Counted from the stretch's first letter, positions 35,946 through 45,042 are shown. The stretch: DNA of 64,000 nucleotides from Effusibacillus dendaii (GCF_015097055.1 NZ_AP023366.1:2684001-2748000), one strand, 5' to 3'. Program-made: numbers and translations. Notes: generated from the letters alone by a model not told the origin.

Positions 35946-36737
35946 GTGGTTCACATTCATCGTAAGTGGACAGGTTTCTGGGAAGGGCTGCTGGATCTGC
36001 TATACCCGCCGGAAGAGGTATGCGTCTGTTGCCTCGGGAAAATACATACGGGAACGGAGAGTGATTATGGCCGGGCGGATAACTGGCAGGAACAAATTCA
36101 ATTGTGTTCCCGATGTTATGCAGAGCTTCGTCTAATCGATCCTCCTTATTGCATGCTATGCGGTCGACATATGGAACGACAAGGCGGGGAACAGTTGCCG
36201 TTGTTCTCACGTTGTCCCGAATGTATGCGTGAAACTTCCTTCCTGATGGCCCGCTCCTATGGAAAATACGAAGGCGTACTCCGGGATCTGCTGCACCGTT
36301 TTAAGTTTACCCGTGAACAGGAATTGATCTCTGTTTTGGGTCATTGCATCAACGAAGCATGGAATCGTCATTTTGCCGACCGCCAAATCGATTGGCTGGT
36401 GCCGGTTCCTGTGCATCCTGATCGATTGCGTGAACGGGGATACAACCAAGCTGAGATGCTGGCCCTCCATTTATCTTCCTATTCAAACATCCCCGTTTTG
36501 TCTGCTCTGCAACGCACTGCTCATTTAAAAGGACAAGTAACCCGTGACCGGCAGGAAAGACTGAAAGCGCTGCAATCCGCTTATGTATGCCATTCTATTC
36601 ATCAGAGTCAGGTACAGGAACAAAGAATATTGTTGGTAGATGACATATATACCACTGGCTCCACTTCAGAAGCGTGCGCCCGTGCTTTGCGGCTGGCCGG
36701 GGCAACAGAGGTATATGTGATAACCGTAGCGAGATAA
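35946..36737 (+). CDS. comFC: ComF family phosphoribosyltransferase-like protein (ComFC)
   Basis: Late competence protein needed for DNA uptake and processing. The N-terminus has a zinc-finger-like set of Cys pairs (CVCC, CSRCY, CMLCGRH, CPECM). The C-terminal PRTase part shows ERGYNQAEMLA and the PRPP loop LLVDDIYTTGST. GTG start three bases after degV; no strong ribosome site, so probably coupled. Length 263. Confidence 0.9.
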   Translation: MVHIHRKWTGFWEGLLDLLYPPEEVCVCCLGKIHTGTESDYGRADNWQEQIQLCSRCYAELRLIDPPYCMLCGRHMERQGGEQLPLFSRCPECMRETSFLMARSYGKYEGVLRDLLHRFKFTREQELISVLGHCINEAWNRHFADRQIDWLVPVPVHPDRLRERGYNQAEMLALHLSSYSNIPVLSALQRTAHLKGQVTRDRQERLKALQSAYVCHSIHQSQVQEQRILLVDDIYTTGSTSEACARALRLAGATEVYVITVAR

Positions 36738-36740
36738 AAG

Positions 36741-36770
36741 AAAGGTTTTTTCTAATACGCAAACCTTTTT
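36741..36770 (+). terminator. Terminator after comFC
   Basis: AAAGGTTT/AAACCTTT 8-bp stem around about 13 bases, ending in TTTTT. Divides degV-comFC from the flagellar genes. Confidence 0.7.
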
Positions 36771-36892
36771 AATCGTTGCTGGAACGCCGTTTGTCGAATT
36801 GTGTCTGGATGGTTGCCCGGTTTTGCCTTATAATGGGAAGTATCTATATAATAACGGAACTGTTTAAAGTTTCGCTGCAGGGGGGTCTCTTC

Positions 36893-37306
36893 ATGGCTCT
36901 GACTAACTGTAAGCAGTGCGGTCGTCTTTTTAATCGGACGATGAAAGATATATGCCCGGAATGTGTCAAACAAGACGATGAGGATTTCATGAAAGTCGGT
37001 CAATATTTACGGGCCAACCGGGGAGCGTCTCCGCAAGAGGTACACGAAGAAACGGAAGTCGCGTTGGAGAAGATCTTTCGTTTTATTCGCGAGGGACGAT
37101 TGATCGCGGAAAAGTACCCGGCCATGACCTTTCCCTGCGAACGTTGCGGACTGCCTATCCAATCCGGCCGTTTTTGCCGCTCTTGTTCGGATGAGTTAAA
37201 ACAGCAGTTTGATCGGGTGATGCATCAAGATTCCGAGCAATCGGGAAGCGCTTCATCAAGAAGTCGGGAAGAGTTCTACCTGAAGAAGAGATTTGAGAGA
37301 AAATAG
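36893..37306 (+). CDS. yvyF: Flagellar operon protein YvyF (TIGR03826)
   Basis: 137-residue zinc-finger-like protein at the head of the flgM operon in Bacilli. Two zinc-ribbon Cys sets: NCKQCGRLF/ICPECVKQ near the start and FPCERCGLPI/FCRSCSDEL near residues 80-105, with a helical HTH-like middle (EVHEETEVALEKIFRFIREG). The frame runs upstream, but GGGGGTC precedes ATG 36893. The exact role is not established; it is co-conserved with flagellar genes. Confidence 0.88.
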   Translation: MALTNCKQCGRLFNRTMKDICPECVKQDDEDFMKVGQYLRANRGASPQEVHEETEVALEKIFRFIREGRLIAEKYPAMTFPCERCGLPIQSGRFCRSCSDELKQQFDRVMHQDSEQSGSASSRSREEFYLKKRFERK

Positions 37307-37324
37307 ATTCAAAAAAGAGCAACT

Positions 37325-37381
37325 TAACAATTTTTCTTTTTTGCCGATACTAAGAGTAGAAGCTCAGAGTATCGGTTTTTT
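37325..37381 (+). promoter_or_regulatory. SigD promoter of flgM embedded in the yvyF terminator
   Basis: TAAC (37325-37328), a 14-base spacer and GCCGATAC (37343-37350) match the SigD consensus (TAAA-N15-GCCGATAT). The same GCCGATACT is the 5' arm of a hairpin with AGTATCGG (37368-37375) followed by six T. Transcripts from yvyF would terminate here; transcripts from the SigD site would start inside the loop and lack the 5' arm, so they would escape. Confidence 0.7.
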
Positions 37382-37396
37382 GCGAGGTGACTCGAT

Positions 37397-37666
37397 ATGA
37401 AGGTGAATGAGAACGGCGGAGTGAACTCTGTCCAACCCTACAAGAAAGCAACCGCCTATTCAAAAACAGAAAAATATGTTGCGGGTGATGGACGAACGGA
37501 TGAACTTTCGATTTCTTCCGAGGCGATGGAACTGTCACGTGACAGAACAAATGCCGTGGAGCGGGAGAGGGTCGAACAGATCAAACAGGCAGTGCAAAGT
37601 GGAACGTATACGATAGATGTACACAAAATTGCCGACAAAATGGCCCGCTATCTGTTGGGTGAGTAG
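37397..37666 (+). CDS. flgM: Anti-sigma-28 factor FlgM
   Basis: Binds SigD (FliA) and keeps late flagellar genes off until the hook is built, when FlgM is exported. 89 residues; unstructured N half, then DELSISSEAMELSR and the sigma-binding C-terminal helices VEQIKQAVQSGTYTIDVHKIADKM. GAGGTG before the ATG. Leads flgM-flgN-flgK-flgL-yviE. Confidence 0.92.
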   Translation: MKVNENGGVNSVQPYKKATAYSKTEKYVAGDGRTDELSISSEAMELSRDRTNAVERERVEQIKQAVQSGTYTIDVHKIADKMARYLLGE

Positions 37667-37678
37667 GAGAGATGCAGT

Positions 37679-38176
37679 TTGGATCCGATCGGACAATTAA
37701 TTCTTGTTGTGGAAGAACTGCTGCATGAACATGAAGCGTTTTTGCAGGTTGCGGAACGAAAAAAACAGACGCTGATTAAAGGAGACATCGACACGTTACA
37801 GGAGATCCTGAATGTGGAAGTCTCCTTTGTGCGAAAAATCGAAGCGTTGGAAGAAGAGCGGATGCGGCAGGGGCAACAGATTGCCGAACTGTATAACCTG
37901 CAGCTGGAAGAGTTGACTGCCACAAAACTGGCGGCCCTGATCGAAAACCCCGAACAGGTTGCCAAGCTTAAGCTGTTAACCGGTCGATTCGCGAAAGTCG
38001 TAGGGGATCTGCAGGCTGTGAACGATTTGAATGGTCAGCTGATTCGGCAATCTCTCGATTTAGTGCAGCGTACTATTGAGATGATCACGGATGTTCCTGG
38101 AGCGGGTCTCTATACGGGGAAAGGGGATACGGGTCAAGCGGCTGGGCAAAGAAGGTTTTTTGACACGCAAGCGTAG
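37679..38176 (+). CDS. flgN: FlgN-type export chaperone for hook-associated proteins
   Basis: 165-residue, mostly helical protein in the FlgN position between flgM and flgK. Heptad-like helices (LILVVEELLHEHEAFLQVAERKKQ onward), no catalytic motif. FlgN binds the C-termini of FlgK and FlgL and brings them to the export gate. TTG start at 37679 with AGGAGA 8 bases ahead. Confidence 0.85.
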   Translation: MDPIGQLILVVEELLHEHEAFLQVAERKKQTLIKGDIDTLQEILNVEVSFVRKIEALEEERMRQGQQIAELYNLQLEELTATKLAALIENPEQVAKLKLLTGRFAKVVGDLQAVNDLNGQLIRQSLDLVQRTIEMITDVPGAGLYTGKGDTGQAAGQRRFFDTQA

Positions 38177-38270
38177 AAGGAATTTCTTTCAAACGAAGGA
38201 AAACTATTGATATATATTTCGAAGATGTCTTAGGAATTGAAAGATTTAGCTATACAGATGGAGGTGCGCG

Positions 38271-39803
38271 ATGCGCTCAACGTTTCACGGGCTTGAAGTA
38301 GCCAAACGAGGGTTGTTTGCCCAGCAGACAGCACTCAATACAGTATCGCATAACGTAGCTAACGCCAATACCGAAGGGTACAGTCGTCAAGCGGTTGATA
38401 TGACGACGTTTGAGCCATTGCAGTATCCTGCTGTAACCAAAGGAACGGAAGCTGGACAGTTGGGACAAGGTGTCGATGTAGTTCAAATTCAACGCCTCCG
38501 GGACCGATTTCTTGATTCGCAGTATCGTCGGGAGAATAGTTCGCTTTCTGAATGGAACATTAAGAGCCAGACGCTTGATAAACTGCAAATTATTATGAAT
38601 GCGCCCTCAGATACCGGTTTGGCTACGGTTCTTACCAACTTTTTTAATGCTTGGCATGATCTGAGCGTTGCCCCAGACAATCCCACGTCACGGGAACTTG
38701 TGAAACAACGGGGCTTGGAATTGGTTGGAACTCTCAACCTGATGAATAATCAACTGTCAAACTTGGATACCGATCTGATTTCCAACATTAACACGGAAGT
38801 TAATCAAGTAAATTCGTTCTTGGGTCAAATCCAACAATTGAATAAACAAATTAATATGGTAGAGACGACAGGTACGGACAAAGCAAACGATTTGCGTGAC
38901 CGTAGAGACCTTTTGGTGGATCAGTTATCGAAATTTATGGATGTGCAAGTCACCGAAAGCGCAAACGGTATGTACTCGATTACAACTGGCGGTACTCCGG
39001 GAACTACGCTCCTAGATATCAATAATAATACTGCCAGTGTGGCGTACGATCCGGTTGCGAATGGCATCAATGTAACCGGTCCTGCAGCTGCGGGAACTAC
39101 TGCTGTCACTTTAGTCGGCGGAGAAATAAAGGGACTGATCGATTCCCGCACGACCTATGTTGCTTCTTACAAAAGGCAATTGGATGCGTTCGTGGAAGGT
39201 TTGGCTGAAGGTTCTTTCACTATTACCAAACCAGATGGCACCACTGCAACGTATGCAGGTGTCAATGGATTGCACCAGGCGGGCTACACTCTGCACGATC
39301 CAACCTTGACAGGAATACCGTTTTTCACAAAACCGGCTGGAGCCTCGACCTTTACTGCGGCCAACATTCAGGTAAACAGTCAAATCGTGAGTGATGTGAA
39401 ATATATAGCTGCCTCTGATTCATCTTATACGGATGCGTCGGGGACTCACGTGTATGTCGGGAACGGCACGAATGCTTTGCTGCTCGGACAAGTAGCCAAT
39501 CAGACGGTTGCATTTACGACTCCTGGCGCCACTGTACCCCAGGGAACACCGGGAGAATATCTTCGCTCATTAGTCGGAAAACTGGGCTTGCAAGCGCAGG
39601 AAGCGTCTCGCTATAAGGGAAATCAGGATACGGTGGTACAGCAGGTCAACAATCAGCGGCAATCGGTCAGCGGGGTCTCCATTGACGAGGAAATGGCGAA
39701 CATGATCAAATTTCAGCAGGCGTATAATGCTTCGGCCCGCATGGTTACCGTAATCGATTCGATTCTGGATCGTATCATCAACGGCATGGGATTGACACGC
39801 TAA
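38271..39803 (+). CDS. flgK: Flagellar hook-associated protein 1
   Basis: Joins hook and filament. The N-terminal FLG_bb_rod-like helix (STFHGLEVAKRGLFAQQTAL, NVANANTEGYSRQ) and the C-terminal SGVSIDEEMANMIKFQQAYNASARM are diagnostic. 510 residues, with a variable middle domain rich in Thr, Gly and Ala. GAGGTG before the ATG. Confidence 0.97.
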   Translation: MRSTFHGLEVAKRGLFAQQTALNTVSHNVANANTEGYSRQAVDMTTFEPLQYPAVTKGTEAGQLGQGVDVVQIQRLRDRFLDSQYRRENSSLSEWNIKSQTLDKLQIIMNAPSDTGLATVLTNFFNAWHDLSVAPDNPTSRELVKQRGLELVGTLNLMNNQLSNLDTDLISNINTEVNQVNSFLGQIQQLNKQINMVETTGTDKANDLRDRRDLLVDQLSKFMDVQVTESANGMYSITTGGTPGTTLLDINNNTASVAYDPVANGINVTGPAAAGTTAVTLVGGEIKGLIDSRTTYVASYKRQLDAFVEGLAEGSFTITKPDGTTATYAGVNGLHQAGYTLHDPTLTGIPFFTKPAGASTFTAANIQVNSQIVSDVKYIAASDSSYTDASGTHVYVGNGTNALLLGQVANQTVAFTTPGATVPQGTPGEYLRSLVGKLGLQAQEASRYKGNQDTVVQQVNNQRQSVSGVSIDEEMANMIKFQQAYNASARMVTVIDSILDRIINGMGLTR

Positions 39804-39819
39804 GAAAGGGTGACATACA

Positions 39820-40713
39820 GTGCGCGTTACACAATCAATGTTAAATAGCCAATTTGTGAAAAATGTGCAAATCAACAATAAAAACTTAGATATCTATCAA
39901 AGAATGCTTGAGACAGGAAAAAAGCTGAATAAACCGGAAGACGATCCCGTCGGAGTCGGATTTGCGATGCGGTATGAGGAAGGGCTTTCCCGCATTCAAC
40001 AATATCAGCGCAATTTGTCATCGCTCAAAAGTGATTTAGAAACTTATGATACGTATATTTCAAAAGTAAATGATCTGTTGCAGCGCGTTCGTCAGCTTGC
40101 CGTACAGGGAGCAAGCGATACGGTCCCGCAGGATGCCAGACAAGCAATGGCCAAAGAGGTTGACCAGATTTACAAAGAAATGGTGGATCTCGGCAATTCG
40201 CAATTTAACGGCAAATATATGTTTAATGGTCAAAAAACCGATCAGATTCCCTATTCAAATTTGGCGAACGCGGAAACACAAAATTCAGACACGAATCGGA
40301 CTATGATCACCATAAGCGACAATACGTATTTGCCGGGTAATATAACCGGACAAGCTGTGTTTGGCACTGCGGGGGCTTCTGATAATGCGTTTATGCTCTT
40401 AAAAAACCTCTCGAATGCTTTAAACACCAATAATACGACGGCGATCAGCCAAGCAATCGGTTTTGTCGATATCCGGATGTCAGCAGTCCACGCCGCCTGG
40501 TCCGAAGTAGGGGTCCTGATGAATCGCGTAGATTTGGTGGATAATCGGTTGAGAGATCAACAGCTGAATGTGACAAAAGTACTGTCAGATACGATGGATA
40601 CAGACATCCCAAAAACGATTACGGACTTAAAAATGGCGGAAACGGTGCAACGCGCTTCTCTCTCAGTAGGATCCCGGATCTTGCAGCCCTCGTTGGTTGA
40701 CTTTCTCCGCTAA
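39820..40713 (+). CDS. flgL: Flagellar hook-associated protein 3
   Basis: Second hook-filament junction protein, a flagellin homologue. N-terminal MRVTQSMLNSQFVKNVQ and GKKLNKPEDDPVGVGFAMRY; the C-terminal helix reads TITDLKMAETVQRASLSVGSRI. 297 residues, GTG start with AAAGGGTGA upstream. Confidence 0.96.
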   Translation: MRVTQSMLNSQFVKNVQINNKNLDIYQRMLETGKKLNKPEDDPVGVGFAMRYEEGLSRIQQYQRNLSSLKSDLETYDTYISKVNDLLQRVRQLAVQGASDTVPQDARQAMAKEVDQIYKEMVDLGNSQFNGKYMFNGQKTDQIPYSNLANAETQNSDTNRTMITISDNTYLPGNITGQAVFGTAGASDNAFMLLKNLSNALNTNNTTAISQAIGFVDIRMSAVHAAWSEVGVLMNRVDLVDNRLRDQQLNVTKVLSDTMDTDIPKTITDLKMAETVQRASLSVGSRILQPSLVDFLR

Positions 40714-40727
40714 GGCGGGTGTATAAG

Positions 40728-41306
40728 ATGAAAGTGCCAAGTTTTCGACTGGAAATTCATCAAATAACCGGGAAGGTTGGACTTGAAACAACTCCCTCCA
40801 CGTTTCAAATTGATCAGCGTCCGGCTGATTTGCAGATCAGGCAAATTCCGGCGGATTTAAAGATTCAGCGAACACCGGCGGTTCTGATCATTGATTATCG
40901 TCCGGCCAATACGGCTTACGGACAAAGAGGCATCGTTGATTTCATGACTCATGCGGGTGATCAGGCTCACCTGCAGGTATTGGACAATATTGGAAGCATT
41001 GCCCAGGACGGAGATCGAATGATGGATATTACGAATAAACAGGACGCTTTTGCGGATTTGGCGTTTCAACACCAATTTGACCAAAGTGTTATTCAAGATA
41101 CGGATCCTCCCTCGGCTAATCCTGTGCCGATTCGCGTAAATCCTTCCGTATTGGACGTTAAATGGCAAAAGAACGGGGTACAAATTCAAGCGAATTATTT
41201 TACACCGAAAATTACAGCAACTGCCGGGGCGCTAAAGGTGTATGTAAGGGAAGAGCCCAGTATTTCAGTGCACGCGGTCGGAGGTTATGTCGATACAGTC
41301 CGTTAG
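40728..41306 (+). CDS. yviE: DUF6470/YviE-like flagellar-locus protein
   Basis: 192 residues. The N-terminal ~75 residues hold three short internal repeats of a xIxQxPADLxI type (QIDQRPADLQI, QIRQIPADLKI, KIQRTPAVLII), then an acidic helical middle. It matches the position and look of Bacillus YviE between flgL and fliW. GGCGGGTG precedes ATG 40728. Function not established; no membrane segment or catalytic motif. Confidence 0.8.
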   Translation: MKVPSFRLEIHQITGKVGLETTPSTFQIDQRPADLQIRQIPADLKIQRTPAVLIIDYRPANTAYGQRGIVDFMTHAGDQAHLQVLDNIGSIAQDGDRMMDITNKQDAFADLAFQHQFDQSVIQDTDPPSANPVPIRVNPSVLDVKWQKNGVQIQANYFTPKITATAGALKVYVREEPSISVHAVGGYVDTVR

Positions 41307-41356
41307 CTTAAATCAGATGGTTACAGTAAACCTATTTAAGGGAGCAATGCAGAACG

Positions 41357-41761
41357 ATGAATGAAAACAAATATATCGTGAAGTTTCCGGAAGGTCTTCC
41401 AGGAATAGAGGCGGGACACGATTTTCAATTGTTTTTGCCTGATCCGGAAGGCCCTTTTTTTGAATTGAAATCTTTGAAAAATGAAGCGATTACATTGGTT
41501 TTGACCGATCCCAGGCCGTTTTTTCCGCACTATCGGGTGGAATTGCCGATTGCAGAGCTTGAAAGCATTGGGATAACAGATGAAAAAGCTGCGAGAATTC
41601 TGGTTGTCACCGTTCTCTCTGATGATGTTGCACGGATCACAGTGAATTTGCTGGCGCCTGTGGTAATCAATATAGAAAAAGGGCTGGGAAAGCAGGTGCT
41701 GCTTAACAATGCCGAGTACGGAGTGAGACATCCCCTGTTCTCCGGAACCGCATTTCGTTAG
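41357..41761 (+). CDS. fliW: Flagellar assembly factor FliW
   Basis: Binds either flagellin or CsrA; when flagellin is exported, FliW is freed and blocks CsrA, lifting repression of hag. 134 residues with typical FPEGLPGIE, LTDPRPFFPHYRVELP and NLLAPVVIN. Directly upstream of csrA. Confidence 0.95.
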   Translation: MNENKYIVKFPEGLPGIEAGHDFQLFLPDPEGPFFELKSLKNEAITLVLTDPRPFFPHYRVELPIAELESIGITDEKAARILVVTVLSDDVARITVNLLAPVVINIEKGLGKQVLLNNAEYGVRHPLFSGTAFR

Positions 41762-41773
41762 GAGGAATACGCA

Positions 41774-42043
41774 ATGCTGATATTATCGCGAAAACAGGGC
41801 GAAAGCATCATGCTTGGAGATGGGATCGAAGTTACGGTTGTGGAGGTGAAAGGGGATCAGGTTCGGATCGGGATTCAAGCACCTTCCGATGTATCGATTT
41901 TTCGGAAAGAGATTTATCTTGAAATTCAATCGGAAAACCGGCATGCTGTACAATCGGCCAGAGATATTGACAAATTAAACCAGGTATGGGAAACGCTGCG
42001 TGGGAAGCTCCCTGAACTAAAAAATTATAACGAGCAGAATTGA
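41774..42043 (+). CDS. csrA: Carbon storage / translational regulator CsrA
   Basis: RNA-binding dimer that blocks hag translation. [37 protein letters not shown] is split across residues 1-38; the Arg in the HRAV-type end appears as NRHAVQS. At 89 residues it has a longer C-terminal tail ([15 protein letters not shown]) than the usual 61-75. GGAGGA precedes the ATG. The tail could be where FliW binds. Confidence 0.95.
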   Translation: MLILSRKQGESIMLGDGIEVTVVEVKGDQVRIGIQAPSDVSIFRKEIYLEIQSENRHAVQSARDIDKLNQVWETLRGKLPELKNYNEQN

Positions 42044-42117
42044 GTTGAAAACAAAAGATAATCGCATGTTTTTCCGCAAAAACAAAAAAATACGGGAAAA
42101 TTGAAAGGATTTGCTGC

Positions 42118-42144
42118 TAAATAATTGCTGCTGTATGTACGATA
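42118..42144 (+). promoter_or_regulatory. SigD promoter of hag
   Basis: TAAA, a 15-base spacer, GTACGATA: close to the SigD consensus, 102 bases before the flagellin start, leaving a long 5' leader. Confidence 0.75.
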
Positions 42145-42200
42145 AATTATATGTAAGGAAGCCTCACTCAACAGCCGGCTAAAGAATGAGGGCTTTCAAA

Positions 42201-42240
42201 ACCAGGGCACGGATGCCATGGTCTCAATCCAAGGAGGATG
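42201..42240 (+). promoter_or_regulatory. Two CsrA binding sites in the hag leader
   Basis: A hairpin ACCAGGGCA-CGGA-TGCCATGGT (42201-42222, one G-A mismatch) presents GGA in its loop, followed by a second GGA site in CAAGGAGGAT (42230-42239), which is also the ribosome binding site. This copies the two-site CsrA control of Bacillus hag. fliW and csrA are just upstream. Confidence 0.7.
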
Positions 42241-42245
42241 AAAAG

Positions 42246-43082
42246 ATGATTATTCAGAACAACCTGTCCGCTTTATTTGCTCAAAATCGACTGAACTTCA
42301 ACCAAGCCAATCTTCAAAAGTCTCTTGAAAAGTTGTCGTCCGGTTACCGGATCAATCGTGCAGGTGACGATGCTGCAGGCTTGGGCATTTCGGAAAAGAT
42401 GCGCGGCCAAATCAACGGTTTGAACCAAGCTGTCCGCAATTCACAAGACGGCATTTCTATGATTCAGACAGCCGAAGGTGCGCTGAATGAATCGCAAAGC
42501 ATTCTGCAACGGATTCGTACTTTGGCGGTACAAGCTGTCAACGATACGAACACCACTGCAGACCGAGCAAATATTCAGGACGAATTGAAGCAGTTAAAGG
42601 CAGAGCTTGACCGGATTGCAACCACTACTCAATTCAACGGAAAAACACTGTTAAATGGTAAATTAACCGGAGCGGTATTCCAAGTAGGCGCAAACACCGG
42701 CCAGCGCATGACTGTTGCAATCAAGACAATGAATGCACAAGCGTTGTCCATTACTTCGGCTCGACTCAGTATTTCCGGCGGATCTGCGGCTAAACAGAAA
42801 TCAGTAGCGAATGCATTGATCGCTTTTGCAGACAATGGGATTAAGGCTGTTTCCAAACAGCGTTCTGCGCTTGGTGCTTACCAAAACCGTCTGGAGCATA
42901 CTATCAACAACCTCACCACCTCCGCTGAAAACCTGACTGCCGCAGAATCGCGTATTCGTGACGCGAACATGGCACAGGAGATGGTCGGATTCACCAAGAA
43001 TCAGATACTTACCCAGGCAGCTACAGCTATGTTGGCGCAAGCGAACCAGGCTCCGCAAACTGTTCTGCAGTTGCTTCGTTAA
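42246..43082 (+). CDS. hag: Flagellin
   Basis: Filament protein, 278 residues. N-terminal D0/D1: MIIQNNLSALFAQNRL, LSSGYRINRAGDDAAGLGIS; C-terminal: ESRIRDANMAQEMVGFTKNQILTQ split by LAQANQAPQTVLQLLR. The variable centre is short and rich in Ser and Thr, possible glycosylation sites for the Maf enzymes downstream. Translation is probably repressed by CsrA at the leader. Confidence 0.98.
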   Translation: MIIQNNLSALFAQNRLNFNQANLQKSLEKLSSGYRINRAGDDAAGLGISEKMRGQINGLNQAVRNSQDGISMIQTAEGALNESQSILQRIRTLAVQAVNDTNTTADRANIQDELKQLKAELDRIATTTQFNGKTLLNGKLTGAVFQVGANTGQRMTVAIKTMNAQALSITSARLSISGGSAAKQKSVANALIAFADNGIKAVSKQRSALGAYQNRLEHTINNLTTSAENLTAAESRIRDANMAQEMVGFTKNQILTQAATAMLAQANQAPQTVLQLLR

Positions 43083-43104
43083 TCTGTTTAATCACTTGAA
43101 ACTT

Positions 43105-43138
43105 GGCTGGCTGGCGTTTGCCGGCTGGCCCTGTTTTT
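43105..43138 (+). terminator. Terminator after hag
   Basis: An 11-bp stem, GGCTGGCTGGC/GCCGGCTGGCC (three wobbles), around GTTT, then CTG and TTTTT. Confidence 0.75.
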
Positions 43139-43154
43139 CAAGAGGAGGATTCCT

Positions 43155-43535
43155 ATGAAAGTGCCCGGTGTTGATGCGGTAGATTTGCGCACGAAAATGG
43201 CGTCTCAAACATTGACACCTGAAGCTTCTTTGCCGTCCGGGACTTTGATTGGTAATAATGCCGCCGGGTCTCCAGCCGATTCTTTCACGCAAGAAATGCA
43301 CCGTAAATCGAAGGAACAACAAGTTCGGCAAGCGATGGAACAGATAAACACGGCGCTGGAAGCGTTTCAGAGCAAAGTCCGGTACCAGCTGGAGTATAAA
43401 AACAATACTTATGTGATTCAACTGGTGGAAAAAGAAGGGGACCGGGTGCTGTACCAAATGCCTCCGGATGGTATTTTACAGGTTGCGGAAAAGCTGAAAG
43501 AAGCTTTAGGAATGATAATTGATTTGAAGGTTTAG
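43155..43535 (+). CDS. flaG: FlaG family protein
   Basis: 126 residues. The conserved FlaG part is the C-terminal half: LEAFQSKVRYQLEYKNNT, VQLV-like QLVEKEGDRVLYQMPPDGIL. Sits between hag and fliD as is usual; affects filament length in other bacteria. AGAGGAGG before the ATG. Confidence 0.9.
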   Translation: MKVPGVDAVDLRTKMASQTLTPEASLPSGTLIGNNAAGSPADSFTQEMHRKSKEQQVRQAMEQINTALEAFQSKVRYQLEYKNNTYVIQLVEKEGDRVLYQMPPDGILQVAEKLKEALGMIIDLKV

Positions 43536-43548
43536 GAGGTGACGGAAA

Positions 43549-45042
43549 ATGTCGATTTCAGGATTGGGCGGTCTCGGCGGTTTGATCTCGGGTATGGATA
43601 CCAAAACCATAATTAACCAATTAATGCAGCTCGAGGCTCAGCCGCTCTATCAAATGCAGCAAAGACAACATATTCAAGATCTGAAAAAAGGCCTTTACAA
43701 TGAGGTGAATTCAGCCCTGTTGGCGCTGCAGTCAAAAGTACAGGCGTTGACGGATCCGGCTGTTATGAACCAAAAAGCGGTCACTTCCGCTGATCAGACG
43801 ATTGTCACAGCGTCCGTAGCATCATCCGGCCAGCCGGTAGCCGGCACTTACAACATCACCGTTGGTAACCTGGCAACCAAATTTGACTGGCGGTCGGCAG
43901 CTCAAACGAGTGCAACCGCAGCATTGAATTTAAACGGGAGTTTCTCAGTGAATGTAGATGGAGTCACGTCGCAGGTGATCAATGTGACAGCCAGCGACTC
44001 CTTAACCAATATTGCTTCGAAAATCAATTCGGCCCTGGACACGTCGGGCAAACCGATGAAAGTATCGGCAACGGTGGTTAATACCACATTGATTATAAAC
44101 GCCACAGACACCGGAAGTACCCATACAGTTACAATTCCTGGACCCGGTCCGGGTACGCCAAACAGCATCGCCCAGTCTTTAGGGCTGGTTGACGCTAGTA
44201 ATAACCAATTAAATGTTACAAAAGGTGTCGATGCGAGTTTAACCGTGAATGGTATCACGATGACAAGATCCTCTAATACGAATTTGACAGATGTTGTTTC
44301 AGGGTTGTCTCTAAATCTCGTGAAAGCGGGAACAACAACGGTGACTGTTGCTCAGGATACTGACAAAGCCGTCAAGGCAGTTCACGATTTTGTCAATCAA
44401 TACAACAGTGTTCTCGATTTATTGAATACAAGGCTGACCGAAAAGACAATTCAGAATCCTACGACCGATGCGGAAACAAGAAAGGGTCTTTTAAATGCCG
44501 ATCCGACCCTGCTTTCGCTGCAAACCACTTTACGTAATAATGTTGCCAATATGTACTCTGGCAGTTCCGTATATAAAACCTTATATTCGATTGGAATTCA
44601 AATCGACGATTCAATAGATCGTGGGAAATCTGGAAAGTTAACTGTAGATGATACAAAATTGAGCGATGCTTTAAAGGCTAACCCGCAGGAAGTCATGAAG
44701 CTTTTCTTTACTGATACAAACGGAAACGGCCGGTTGGATCCGGCTGACACGGGAGCTGCTGCCGGTGTTGCCGCGACATTATACAATCAATTGGATAATG
44801 CCACCAACAGCAACACTCAACTTTATGGAGGCATCAGCGCAAGCAAAGGTCTGTTGCCGGCAATTATGAATTCGATCGACAGCATTATTAAGGATTATGA
44901 CAATCGAATCTCAGAATTCCAAACGCGATTGGACATGCGAAGACAAAGTTTGGAAAAACAATTCAGCAGTTTGGAAGTATTGCTGTCACAAAACCAATCG
45001 CAATTGAGTTACTTTACACAGGCGACAGCCCCTGCCAAGTAG
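43549..45042 (+). CDS. fliD: Flagellar filament cap protein FliD
   Basis: Cap that folds flagellin at the filament tip. The start GLGGLGGLISGMDTKTIINQLMQLEAQPL and C-terminal DYDNRISEFQTRLDMRRQSL with LEVLLSQNQSQLSYF are typical of FliD_N and FliD_C. 497 residues. GGAGGTGA before the ATG. A terminator follows. Confidence 0.96.
   Translation: MSISGLGGLGGLISGMDTKTIINQLMQLEAQPLYQMQQRQHIQDLKKGLYNEVNSALLALQSKVQALTDPAVMNQKAVTSADQTIVTASVASSGQPVAGTYNITVGNLATKFDWRSAAQTSATAALNLNGSFSVNVDGVTSQVINVTASDSLTNIASKINSALDTSGKPMKVSATVVNTTLIINATDTGSTHTVTIPGPGPGTPNSIAQSLGLVDASNNQLNVTKGVDASLTVNGITMTRSSNTNLTDVVSGLSLNLVKAGTTTVTVAQDTDKAVKAVHDFVNQYNSVLDLLNTRLTEKTIQNPTTDAETRKGLLNADPTLLSLQTTLRNNVANMYSGSSVYKTLYSIGIQIDDSIDRGKSGKLTVDDTKLSDALKANPQEVMKLFFTDTNGNGRLDPADTGAAAGVAATLYNQLDNATNSNTQLYGGISASKGLLPAIMNSIDSIIKDYDNRISEFQTRLDMRRQSLEKQFSSLEVLLSQNQSQLSYFTQATAPAK

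Noticed and set aside
37397-45042. CRISPR-like or other repeat arrays in the flagellar region
   Set aside because: Internal similarities are within flagellin-type helices and short protein repeats; no regularly spaced direct repeats were seen.
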